Shown piece after piece: positions 12,204 to 27,015 of a stretch of 64,000 bases of DNA; within the stretch, counting starts at the first letter, position 1, and each line of letters opens with the position of its first letter. The notes beneath the pieces were generated by a model. It saw only the letters and a program-made list of their open reading frames with translations. It did no database searches and was not told the origin of the DNA. Made by a program: the position numbers and the translations under genes. The stretch lies in NCBI GenBank assembly GCA_037833965.1, contig AP031352.1, positions 31,250,501 to 31,314,500 of the forward strand, written 5' to 3'. This stretch comes from Marchantia polymorpha subsp. ruderalis. Taxonomy: Eukaryota; Streptophyta; Marchantiopsida; Marchantiales; Marchantiaceae.

Positions 12204-14248
12204 CTCCCACGTACGAATGCTCCAATTTAGACATGTGGTCATGTGTAAAGCTATAACTTTTCATCCATGTGCGGCTCGATGGGTCTGCCCATCACCGTTA
12301 GTATATATTTCTTACTTTTGATGCTTTCTCTACCCCATAATTTTACAGTTGAGATCTCAGCCCAACGCTCTGGAATGGTGGTTGGGGGTTATCAAGGAAA
12401 GTAGGGCCACTGTAGGTACTCCGTCCCACAAGGTAACAAACAACCTGGGTACCGCGGGAGACTCCATGAAAGGCTATCGGGCTCCCTGAAATAGAGCTGG
12501 GAGGGAGGTCAACACAGTACAGAAAAAGGCGGTACCTCTATTCCGAGAGGGGCTACCGAGCAAGAGGCCACATCATCACATTGACTACGACTGTGGTTCC
12601 GGGGCGGATAACATGGTTCAGCAGAGCCTGCCGACGAGGCTGAAAACCGCGGACAGACAATACCAGAGCCGATCGCACCGTACAAGAAGGCAAACCGCCG
12701 AATTAAAGCCGACGACGAAACCGACCGCCCCTCGCCGAAGGGCAGCAAGAGAAAAGGGCCAACCAGAACTCGTCTGAATGAAGAAGGTCGAATGAGACAT
12801 TTGGGGCAAGGTCGGCAAATACCGCAAGTGGCTCATAGCATACATGAAACATGTGAAGGAATGTCGTTTCCGGCGAGCGATAAAGAGAACTGTATGTTCG
12901 GTACGTGAATGTGGAACACAAGCATTTGGATATTTGGCTTTCGAGAAGGAAGAAAAGCTTACCGCCACGGCTTGTGGCTTGTGCGCGTGTGCGTTGTTGT
13001 TGGGAATCGAAGCCCCAAGCTTCTGATGATCCTGTTGGAGATTCTCTCCCCCCTGTGGGTCCGGCTGGATCTGTGACATGAACCTTTCCCGCAGCAGATG
13101 CCACACTGTTGCAAGCTCGCAACAAAATCCATGCGAAGTGGGATCGGTTGGGAACTTGAAGTGTAGTAGGTCCCGTTCCTTTCCCTTTCTTTGCTGCAGC
13201 CACCAGGACGACCGGGTACAGTTCTGCCGCAGAACATGCTAGAAGACGGTACTATTATGTACGTGGTTAAGCAGCATCGCCTCGCAGCCCGCACACCGCA
13301 GGCCCTGGCTACTCTTGACGTGCACGTCTGAACGGGCTTCTCGATCACTGGTCCACGGGGTTGGCAAAAGAAGTGAGATTTTCCGCAGCGCGAGTGTGCA
13401 CACTCGACGGACCAGTGCAGAAGTAGTGAGATCTTTTTAGTGGCTGCAATGAAAATGTCGGTTCCTACAGTCGCGGTGGAGAGTTGATCGACAGCAAGTT
13501 CGTGGTGACTGGATGGCTGAGGAAGATTTTTGCCCCACTCGAACCGGTGCCAATTACAATGTGGCGGGAGTAGTTCACAGACTCATCAACAGCCGAAGGC
13601 GAGATCTTTTGACTGGCCGGAATGCAGATGGCGGAGGATGGGAATGATCTTTTGACACCAAAATCCTTGCCAATGAGAATGGCTTTAAAGATTTTGAGAA
13701 CGGGGAAAGGATAAAGCGAAGGCGGCAGAGCCGCGAGTCTCCCCTCACTGAACACAAAGCTAGCCCTGAGGTGTGAATGTCAAAGAAGGATGCGCCTCTG
13801 ACGCCTCGACATGGGGGCAGGCACTGCACGGAACTGCTATGAATATACTTGCGATAGCATAAAGTGGCAATGACATACACTGAAAATTGCCTGGGGTTTC
13901 CGTGTCAAAATGATGATGAAGTGTAACGAAAAGTATAAACAACGTAGGGCGTATCTACTTACAGCTAAACGAATGAAGTTTGACTAAGCAGGAACATGCG
14001 CACGGTCCACTCTGGAAAGGCGATAAGAATTGATGAAAGCTGGTTGCATATTAGGATTTACACTGCGACTCTTGTCAAGGTGGTGAGCGGCTGACAAATT
14101 CAAGATGGATCAGTGATGTCATCAACGTCTCAGCTGTACGTTCCACGCAGTGCAAGCACGGCGAGGTTGGTTTTAATTCCTAACATTCAAAAATCATATC
14201 AGGAAGAAAGTAGCAAGCCGTCATTGGTCTATGTGTTATCTGAATTGA
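12204..14248. other. GC-richer island, no gene assigned
   Basis: Base composition is near balanced, so long open frames occur on both strands, several overlapping each other (for example - strand 13106-12618 and + strand 12518-12778). None shows a recognisable domain or a single dominant frame. It may hold a transcript driven from the promoter-like cluster just upstream, but the sequence alone does not show one. Confidence 0.5.
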
Positions 14249-14284
14249 GGTACGTTCCAAATTTCCGATGATTTGGAACGTACC
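14249..14284. repeat. Perfect 14-bp stem, 8-base loop hairpin
   Basis: GGTACGTTCCAAAT (14249-14262) is followed after TTCCGATG by its exact reverse complement (14271-14284). It may be a foldback or palindromic binding site; function unknown. Confidence 0.9.
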
Positions 14285-14561
14285 GTGTTTCTACTTTGTG
14301 GTAGCCGACAGCTGGAAACTGACATACGAAAGATCTTTCCCGAAAGACTCGATTCTCAAACTCGTACAAGCGGTTGCACGGCTCCAGACAGCTGATTCAT
14401 ATAGCCATACTTCCTTTCGGCACCCCTCATACTGTTCTAAAGCTGGAAAGGATTGACACGTGGTTACACCGAGTAGAAGGGTGCCCTTCACATTATCATC
14501 GCGTTTAGCAGGAGTTTTCAAGGTGACGCTCACTCCTCAAGGTAGAGATGTTCATGATCTG

Positions 14562-14762
14562 CTGATAGTATGTGAGGAATGATAGCAAAATTCTTCAATT
14601 AGCTGCCTTTATCAGCTTTTTAGACATCAGTTATGGTTGCGGGTAATAGGTATCTTAATATTCTCTAACAGTTTTGCGATTTTAATACCCGCTAATGTCT
14701 AAGAAGCTGATAAAGGCAGCTAATTGAAGATTCTTGCTATCGTTCCTTTGTGAGAATATCAG
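14562..14762. repeat. 201-bp imperfect foldback (MITE-like)
   Basis: The arms run from 14562 (CTGATA) to about 14652 and back from about 14680 to 14762. The best-matched part is about 55 bp (14576-14630 against 14692-14747), containing TCAATTAGCTGCCTTTATCA. The arms are nearly complementary with few mismatches. No clear target-site duplication was found. It fits a small foldback transposon or a long hairpin transcript. Confidence 0.8.
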
Positions 14763-15505
14763 GTTGCCACACAACCATCATCCACTGCGTGAAGGCAAGT
14801 GGACTTCAACAACGTAACACACTTTTTTGAGTAAAATACAATTCGAAAAATGTGTCATATCACTGGTTTATAAGTAATCGCGATGATAAAATTGGCAATT
14901 TCGCCTGTCTAATATCACTTTACTATTCTCAACTGGCGGAGAACACCGAAGTCGTTTTACCTCCCCGCCTTCGGCTTCTATAGGGGGTAAGATCCGACTT
15001 ATCGGTACAAGATCCTTAGATCTACTGAATTCTCGAAGAGTGTCTGACTGTGTACTATGGCTTTGAAGCAATGTGCCCAGCCAGAGCTCACTCAAACGTT
15101 GGTGTTTCCAACTCAGCGTGACAACACTGTTGTAAGCTGATTCTTCGAACCCTCACAGAAAGAAGGCAATTTATGCATGCCTACTGTATTTAGTGTATAT
15201 CTCTAACGCGAGCTGTCGCAGCTGCGTTCGGTAACCTGTCGAGGTAATGAGATTTTTGTATATGTATAAGCTTGAAAACACCAAATTTGTTCCCGGACGA
15301 TCTGTGAAGTAGGTGTTGGATAGTTCTCCAAAAGGTAGAGGGTGGTCGGAGTCGATTGTACAGTATTTGCAGCTTACGAAGGGCGAGGATAAACTGTTGT
15401 CGATGGCTCGCACTTGCAATGTAGCTTGGCAAAATCTCGGCTTCGCACATAAAGATCTCCGACATGATGAGTAATGACGGTGTTTGAAGAGATATTCAAA
15501 CAGAT

Positions 15506-18738
<3,233 letters not shown>

Positions 18739-19047
18739 GCTGTAACTCCCGACGCGGTGAGAATTCAGGAGTTGAGGAGTCCACTCTCCTCAGCAGGAAC
18801 CTTACTACACTCAGAAAGAGCTAAGTTCCGATCTACTCCGTGCCCGCCCTCGGCCAGAACGTGGAGAAATTCGACTTCTCTTGAATATGGCGCACTCTCT
18901 CGCAATGTGAAGAAGCTGGTGGATGTAACGAAAATCTCCTCTGCCTCTCAAATTGTTAGCGAAAGAGTCCGGCGCCACGGAGCTGGAGGAACTGTGTTAC
19001 GAATTGTGGAATTCAGAACATCGTCACAGAGAAGCACACATGCAGTC

Positions 19048-19092
19048 TCAGTGACGGTCTGGGGGATGGTTAGCTCTCGTCGTCGAGCACAT
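19048..19092 (-). other. Candidate upstream ORF (14 codons) in P450 5' leader
   Basis: If transcription starts about 30 bases after the TATA box, the leader is about 380 nt and contains three ATGs ahead of the main start. They open ORFs of 14 codons (19092-19048), 5 codons (from 19041) and 2 codons (from 19021), all ending before 18738. Such upstream ORFs commonly lower translation of the main ORF. This depends entirely on the inferred start site. Confidence 0.35.
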
Positions 19093-19149
19093 CTGCTCAA
19101 CACTGCTGCAATCTGAGATTACCTTACCTTGACCGTCTCACCTCTCCTC

Positions 19150-19157
19150 TATATATA
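19150..19157 (-). promoter_or_regulatory. TATA box of the CYP707A-type gene
   Basis: TATATATA on the - strand, flanked by GGTATATATAGAGG, lies 412 bases upstream of the start codon in the correct orientation. It is the best core-promoter match between the ATG and 19600. The inferred transcription start is near 19120. Confidence 0.5.
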
Positions 19158-21300
19158 CCTTCGAAGACGAAACCCGGGGCTCCTGCTAGGGGCGGTCCAG
19201 TTTCCGTCCCACTTGCCGCTTCGACAACTTTCTATTTCGACATAATCTTCTATCCTTAGCCAGCCCGAACCGTCGCCATTGTCCCCAGTCCAGCACCCGC
19301 TATGAAGTATCACGCGTACCCAGATCCTAGTGGCAATCAAATTGCTGGCAACAATATCGCATTCCGAAGCAAATTCCCGTAATCTACATGTAGAATATTC
19401 TTGCTTGTAATTTACTTCTGAGTGGGGTCGGGGTTCCACGACATTCATATTCGCTTGTGATAGCGCTATCGGGCATCACCGTTTTGCTGAAGACCTCGGT
19501 CTTCCCCGGGTCTCAGCGGACCCATGGGAGGGGAGGGCTGGTGGCTGGTGGGGCACGGGAGGGCGTTCGCACATCGGTTCTTCAGCTTTGGGGATCCGAA
19601 CCTAGTACGAACGTGCGTCGAACCATGAATGGAGACAACTCCGGCAACGGGATTTGAGGAGGAGGTACGGCAGGGTGGAGGAACGGCCGCCTGCTCCGCT
19701 TGCCAGACGAGAGCCAGCTGTGTCGGGCAGGAAGGCCAAGCTGATGTCTCGCGTGTTACATACAGGGGAAACGTTGCGCGACTACCCGTATCCAATTCTG
19801 GTGTCCTATTGGCCAGCGAACAATTGTCCGACAAGATTTTTTTCCAGGCTGACCGAATCGGGACCGCTTTCCTCGTCCTCTAGCAGCAGATTATGTTTAT
19901 TGTATTGCAATGTGACCCGTCAATTCAAGGGCAGGAAAGACAATGCTCGAGCCCTGCGGGCGCCGGGCGCTCGTTGCGGGCGAGCGACCGAGGAGACTCC
20001 TTGGGAGTCCTTCCCCCGCCAGACACTTGCCCAGCTTTACTTCCCAGCATTTTCCCAAGCTCCTGCCGTCGGCCAGTTACAGCGCGCCCGTAGGGCCCGA
20101 GCCTATCGATCCAACTCTCTTGTGCGGTTCAGCAAACAAGACAAACCCGCAAGGGCCACAATAACATGGGAGTGGTGGGATGAGACTTTGACCGACCTTC
20201 CGCTTTCGATCTAATCGCATCGATCCCGCGCCCCTCAGCTCCCGACTGGGACTGTGGGATTATGGGGCATGTTTGTGACTCGATTTTCTTCCGGCTCCTT
20301 TTCTTTAGGACGAGCCGAAAGTCAAACCTGTCTTATGTCAAGCCGGGCCATGTTGTCGTAGCATGGTTACTCTGACCGCGAGCAGTGCAGTCCTTACCTC
20401 AATTCAGGGGTCCTCAGAGAGCGTAGAGCTCCATCCCAGACGACAGGCCAAGCCAAGCCAGCTCAGTCATGATTGAGGTGCTTACAAGTCATGAAGAAAA
20501 TGCCCTTTTGGCATCGCCCGATTCTATTGTTCGGCGAAATGGCCACCCAAAATAGATTACACTCACAATCATATAAGATCCAACGACCGCTTATTATCCT
20601 TGCGGCCATGCGCTCCGGAAATAAGCTGTCTGCGACGAGTTTTGCTCGACTTCCCTGACTTCGGCTAAGACACATGTCAGCGATTCTACCTTCTGAACCC
20701 ATGAGACAAACGCAGACATTAGCACCTCCTGATCGCGAAAAAAATCCGGCAACGTGCTAGCCTTGCGTTGGGCACGGTAGATTCTCTTAAAGAACTGCAT
20801 GAATGTACAGTTGAGCGTGCCCTACAAGAACTCACTGCGACTAGGTTTTGCAGATTGAGGATCGAATCTGCTCTTTAGATCGCGAAAGTGGTATCTAGGT
20901 CTATTCTCATGCAGCAACAACTAAGCCTATGTACTTCATTCTCTACAGGCGAAACTTGATTTTCCTCTAGGTCACTGTTCTGGAATAGTTTAGATAATTG
21001 TGCCCAGCTCAATGAGTTATTGAGTTTCGTCACAGCGAGCATGAACCATATATTAGCGTGGATCTGATGTTGATTCGATTTGCAATGCAATTTTGTTCCA
21101 TCATATCGCGCTTGGAGGAGATAAAACAGATGGAAGTTGTTTCTTTTGTAAAACTGAACCTAAAAATCGTCGCCTGGTTGAGAAAACATTATAATCGCCA
21201 TCTACGTCTTGTAGTTATGTCTCAAACTTCTTGTACCGATCATGTAAAATCGGAACCTGGTAAAAAAGTTCTTAGCAAATCTCTTGGTAGTTGAATCCCC
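19158..21300. other. GC-richer upstream region of the P450 gene, no gene assigned
   Basis: 19450-20450 is GC-rich with overlapping open frames in several phases (for example + 19743-20214) but no ATG-initiated frame with recognisable domains. It may contain the distal promoter of the P450 gene. GC falls off towards 21300. Confidence 0.5.
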
Positions 21301-23385
21301 AGATATTTATCGACTTTAGTATAAAACCAACTTGAAATCCAGATAAATAATGCTAATTCTTTCTTGTGCTGACTTAATTTAGTTAATTTTATCAAGATAT
21401 GATCGAAAGAATCAACATTGATAATTGTGTATAGTATTGAACGAAAGTAAACAAAACTCGTAATATATCGAGTTACAGTTGTTTAATAATCTTTACAATA
21501 AACATCATCTTAAATTTAATATTCTCCTTTGTTTCATTTTTGTTAACGATTAAGCATAATGATATTTTTTTATTTTTTATATCTATTTGAAAATACTTAT
21601 CATAAATACAGTAAAATTTGATTGAAAAAATTTATTCACTTACTTTTAAAGTTAATACTCCTCACAGCTGGAATCAAACTAACTGTAAAATTGATCATAG
21701 ATTCTTTAAAATTTATTATGATAAATGATCTATAAATTCATCTAAAAATCACAACATTTGATTAATACTAACTTATTTAATTCATATCTAGTGAATGATT
21801 AAAATTTCCATGCATTTACATTTCACTTACTATAATAGGATTACACTCCTTGAAAAGACATGACATATGTTTCAAAATGTTGTGATTTCCAAATAACTCT
21901 GTGTTGCATAAACATGATTTAAAATGATTAAAACTTATCTTGATATCCAATTAGTATAGGCTGTTGAGAGTTATTCTTAAAATTTCTTTACAGTTAGTAT
22001 ACATGCATGAATGTCATCGATAAACCCAAGAAATGTCATATATGAACTGTCCGTCCTACTTGATCATATATTTGGGAGAAATCAAGATTATCTTTCATAT
22101 ATTCAAGAATTTCTGATGGTTTAGGTTCACCTCAATAGATCATAACTTTCTTCCCCAAATACAACTGTGCACCTCAGTAATCAAGTATCTTCTAAAGCTG
22201 GATATAAATATAAGAATCGTGCGTTGTCTCAAAACGAACTTTTGAACCTTTGGATTTCCGGTGCATTTCCAGACGAACGAAAGTGAACTTGAAGGGCTCA
22301 TTCGCTGGCTGAACCATTTCTTAGAGAGACCTCGATGAAAATCGGACTTAAATAAACTAAGATCTATCTAGACTTAGAGAATAATAGAATCCCATCTATC
22401 TTACTTTTGAACACATTGCTTTCCATTAAAACATTCATGAAAAGAACATGTTTTTGAATTGTCTCCCGGACTTCAACAGGAACTTTTCGATTTTCCGAGA
22501 AGTCGTCCTTGTCCAATGGTGTGAAAAGTGTTGCGATTTGTCATTCATTTTCTCTCTCTCTCTCTCTCTCTCAAAGCTAGTAGATCCGTCCTCTACACCA
22601 GCGGCACGAGGAGAATGTAAGCAATGATTGAAAGCGTTCACAAGCAATGTACAAGGCTGTCAATGGTATAGTTTTACTCTCTTTCTTCCGCCCTCTTCGG
22701 GTTACAATTTGGAGCGATATAATAAGAATGTCGTGGTTGCGCTTTGTAACCTTCCAGACAAAAATGAAGTAAGGCTTCAATATCCAAACTAGCATCTGTA
22801 GTCAGCAAGAAAACTTACACTGGTGAATAGATTAAAAGATGGAAAACATTTCATGTAAAGAAGGTTCCTTGCGGGGTTTTGTTCTCGCTCTATTCGTTGA
22901 CGAAAAAGAACGAGTTTTTTTACATTATATCAAAGTTCGTATATAGTGCTATTTAGGCGTGTAGTACAAACATCATGGCTGCAAATAGCTGGAATCACTT
23001 GGAAAAATTCCCTCCAAGATAGCAATTCAATGTCTAGGGAAAAAACCGTTTTTTTTTAATAAAAAGTAAACATAAAAGTAGGGCTCTAATTTATATTTTA
23101 AAGTGAAAATGTTTATAAAATTTTTCATTTTCTTCCGTTTTATGATTATGACAGAATACATTATTGACCAAAATTACTTGATTAAGTTCATTTTGCATAC
23201 TAAGGACAAACAACTCGCTTTTAGATCTTGTATTTTGTAACATCTTTTCAAGTATATTTTGTGGTATTCATAGATATATGATAATTTCATGCGTTATAAT
23301 CAAATAAAAAGTGTATATATAATAATATATGTCTAAATTTTAAGCATTTTTGAGTCGATGAGGTCTTGATGCTTACCTGAGGCCA
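21301..23385. other. AT-rich intergenic, no gene seen
   Basis: Only a TC microsatellite (22551-22572) stands out. No ORF or RNA gene is supported. Confidence 0.65.
22551..22572. repeat. (TC)n microsatellite
   Basis: Eleven uninterrupted TC dinucleotides. Confidence 0.95.
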
Positions 23386-24115
23386 ACATTTTACTTCAAA
23401 TTTGTACCCAGACTATAACCATGAATAGCGAGCTATGCCCATCCATGCTATTCAAATTACGCCCATGTATTCAAAAATGGTGTAACGTGTATTACCCACC
23501 TACATCAAGTTTTGGTTGGATCTAATGAATAAAAGTTTGTTCCATGTTGCTGGTTTAAGCCATGTTCATGACCTCTATTTATACTTCATGGCATGTTGTT
23601 TCAAAATATCCAGGACTGAACAAAATGCTTCAGTTGTCGTAGAATGCCATCAACAACTTAACAGGTTGTGAGAACCTTAGTTAGATCTGCATGCGAAGTC
23701 CTGAACTATCCTGCTTTTAGCTCAAATTAATTTACCCACTCATCGCTCAAACTTGTTCACACTAGGTGTCCGCAACTGAGACTTTTAGCCTTTGTTGAGA
23801 TAACGTTAGTTTCTTCCTCAGTCAAGAGCAGATCCTCATGTAGCTCAATTTTGGAATTTACGTCATGATTTCGCTTGTAGTATTCCAACTCTCTCAGTGT
23901 TGTGTTCGTGGGATGTGGAGAGCGTGTAAACGAGATGGCTAAGGGTCGAGCTATCACTAACTGAAGTGTCCATGTCTCAAGTAATATTGATGGGCATGGG
24001 TTGTATCCGCTTGGAATCTATAAACATCCAAACCCTCCAGAATTCAATAACCACCCATGAAAAAATAGTGTCACACAAAATCCATGGTCATGGGTTTTGG
24101 CACCCAAAGCCCAGC
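23386..24115. repeat. Dispersed repeat, copy A
   Basis: It begins CCAACATTTTACTTCAAATT and ends with an ACAAAATCCATGG-(n)-ATGGGT-TTTGG block. Both ends resemble copy B at 26731-27015 in the same order and orientation. The middle parts differ in length. Not assigned to a transposon class; no target duplication was identified. Confidence 0.5.
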
Positions 24116-26416
24116 ATTGCATGCCACATAATAAAAACGTATTACAATTTTTCACATTAAAAAAATCAGATCTCAAAAAAATTTAATTTCTCTTTTGCAT
24201 TTTTTCATACTTTAAATAAAATTTTATACATTCCAGGAAATAAACTGATAAATGAAAGAATTTTTAAATAATAGAAAAAAAGATATATATAAACAAAGAT
24301 AGGCAATTTTATTTTTAAAAAATTATAAAATATATCAAGGGTTTCAGTGTTTTACCACTTCAAATTTATGGATATTTATGAATTAGAATTATATACTACG
24401 GTTCATAAATAGAATTTTTAACTTCATAAATGTATATATACTGGAATATGAAAACTGAAACTAATACATACATACATATACATCTATGTGTAATAATTTT
24501 TATTTATAGCTGAAATATTATATATTTTTTATATATATACAGAATCTATTTAGATTTAAGATCAATTGAGATTTACAACTTCAAAAACCATAGAGATGGT
24601 GTGAAGTAAATAATATGACTTTTCAGATTGACTGTACAAAATTATATTTATCTACTCTGTATTGTGTAGTTGTATGAATTGAAATGTAAATAAAATAATT
24701 TAACAGTTAAAAAAATTATTTCTACCCTTTTTTTTGAAAAAAAATAAAATACAGAAATACTAAAATGATTTTTCTATATGAAAATTATTTTCAAAAAATT
24801 TTCCAATACAGATACAATCACATTTAAATATTTTAATTCAATTTTGAAGCCATACAAGAAGAAATATGTGTTTTACGATTGAATATGTTTAATATACACA
24901 TATGATAATGATTATTTATATATTATGTACAAAAATAATATAATCCTATTTATATTCACTTCCAGGAAATGTAATTATTTATCCTTTGATACATTTGCAC
25001 TAATAAGATTAGTGTCTGTAATTTTCTGCAGCATGCGCTTTTATTGTGATTTGATAATGATGTTTTAATGGGTTCTTTGGTTTTCCCTCTCTGAAAAACT
25101 GAGATTAATAAATTTTGAATATCGAGTGAACGTAACCATTTTGCATTCTTTTTGATGATAAACTTAAGGTGTTTCTCAGTATTTGCTTCTAGAACTAAAC
25201 TAAAATATTATTTCGTCAGAAAATACAATTGGCTGTTGAATCTTTATGGATAATAGTTTCATCGTATGATCGAAATGGTCATAAAAGCTAAAAACTAAGG
25301 TTGTTGGTATTGATGACAGACATTAATATAGTGGATTTGCAAAAACTCTTGTGAACTTGATTGACCAATTTTTTTGCCACAAATTATAATATCAAAAACA
25401 TGAAATGTCACAAATATTGCGGTAAGGACAATTGTTGATTGCAGTGAGACCCTTCATTATATATGTAAAATCTCCGAGCGCAGTCAGAGATGATTTCATC
25501 CAACTCTCAACTCGAAATCGTTCTTGATAGCGCACTGCCCGGAATTTATAAATAAAATCTTCTGAAATCACAGCTTGACCTTCAAAAATCATAGCCTGAC
25601 TATATATTGTTTGACTATAAATGCCAAGAGAATATCTTAGATAAGTCCTAAGAGTATGATCTTAATCTTTCATCTTCAAAGGATACACATGGAGAGAAGC
25701 CACAATGTTTCCATTTTAACATTTGAGAAATAAAAAAAATAGCGCACAAAAAAATCTAAATTTTAAATTTCTGAGCTGCAACATTAAAGAGAAAAGTAGA
25801 AGCATATTGGAGCTTAGATGGTTTTCAGACTGACATGGACGATCAAGTTAGTACAATCGCCCTTGCCAGCAGAACTTCTTTATGCTTTCGTGAATTACAG
25901 GATATATTGTGGCACTTTAAAGTGTCTGACTAGTACCTTGCACGATATAGGCAATGAGCAGTTTCGTGTTTGATCTGCTCCAACATTCTGCATTCACAAG
26001 ATTAGTCTTGATGTCACAAATCACAGTTGTGCTTCTTTTTCGTACAATTTGCTCTCACAACTACTACTTGTCTGAGTTACCTTGTGCCGCATTTGTCACG
26101 TGCTTTCCTGATTAATGGAGGGTGAGGTCCACTGAGGCCACTTTCAGGTTTTTGAGCCTTAATCCCATTTTCTTACTTTGGCTTCAAAAATTTACTTCTG
26201 GATGGGATCTTCCCATACTTTTATTACAACTTTCTCAGTTTATTGCAGGTTTTGAAAAGGACATTCGGAGAATTTCATTGGCCTTCCATAGAATACATAT
26301 GCTATTGATTACCGGTCACAATTTGCCTACTGAGATTCCAGCTTCCATCTGGAGTATCGGGCCTATCCAGCTTGCCACAAAGAAGTCCGATGAAATCCAA
26401 TTTATGGGATGGAATT
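24116..26416. other. AT-rich intergenic, no gene seen
   Basis: Very AT-rich to about 25000, then moderate. No frame looks coding. No RNA gene or element boundary was recognised. Confidence 0.6.
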
Positions 26417-26460
26417 AAAATGGTAGGCGCCGATCTTTCACAACCGGCGCCTACCATTTT
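26417..26460. repeat. Strong hairpin: 16-bp perfect stem, 12-base loop
   Basis: AAAATGGTAGGCGCCG (26417-26432) pairs exactly with 26445-26460. GC-rich stems of this kind (AGGCGCC...GGCGCCT) occur as subterminal hairpins in some plant DNA transposons. No element ends were found around it. Confidence 0.85.
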
Positions 26461-26730
26461 TGTTGCAGTATATGATACGCCTAATAATCCAATGACAATT
26501 TGCCACAAAGAAGAAATGGTTAACAGTAAAACTACATTTTGGTTTTGTGTTCAGTCCGATAAAACGAGGAGCAAGTAGTATAAAGCATTCCTCATCGTAG
26601 TACATCCAGTATATTCTCTTCCTGTGTCGGAAGTGCATGCTTGTGGATCTTCTATAACGACATTCCAATTCACAACAGCTACTATCCTAAATAGATCAGG
26701 TTCCAACTTTGCTTGGTCTATACCAGAGTC

Positions 26731-27015
26731 CAACATTAAACTTCAAATCTGCACCCATACCATAACCATCAGCAGCGACCTAACCCCACCTATAGCATTA
26801 CCTGTGCCCACCCATTCTACTCAAATTCCGCGAATTCTTGGTTGGATCTTGACAAACACTGCCCTTAGCATTACTTGTGCCCCACCCATGCTACACAAAT
26901 TAACGTGAATTCTTGTTTGGATCTTGACAAACACTGCCCTTCGCATTACTTGTGCCCACCTATGGAAAACTGTGTCACCCAAAATCCATGGGAATGGGTG
27001 GGTTTGGGCATTGGA
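26731..27015. repeat. Dispersed repeat, copy B, with internal 75-bp tandem duplication
   Basis: It begins CCAACATTAAACTTCAAATC, matching copy A (23386), and ends with the same AAAATCCATGG-ATGGGT-GTTTGG block. Inside, a 75-bp unit is duplicated (about 26823-26897 and 26898-26973; core TTGGATCTTGACAAACACTG, then CCCTTxGCATTACTTGTGCCC). Confidence 0.6.

Noticed and set aside
12509-13348. Several long overlapping - strand frames (up to 166 codons)
   Set aside because: They overlap each other and + strand frames in GC-richer DNA, several lack an ATG at their start, and none has a recognisable domain.
19457-20214. Overlapping + strand frames up to 186 codons upstream of the P450 gene
   Set aside because: The longest begins without ATG. 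All phases are open because of high GC and few AT-rich stops, with low-complexity arginine/serine content and no domain.
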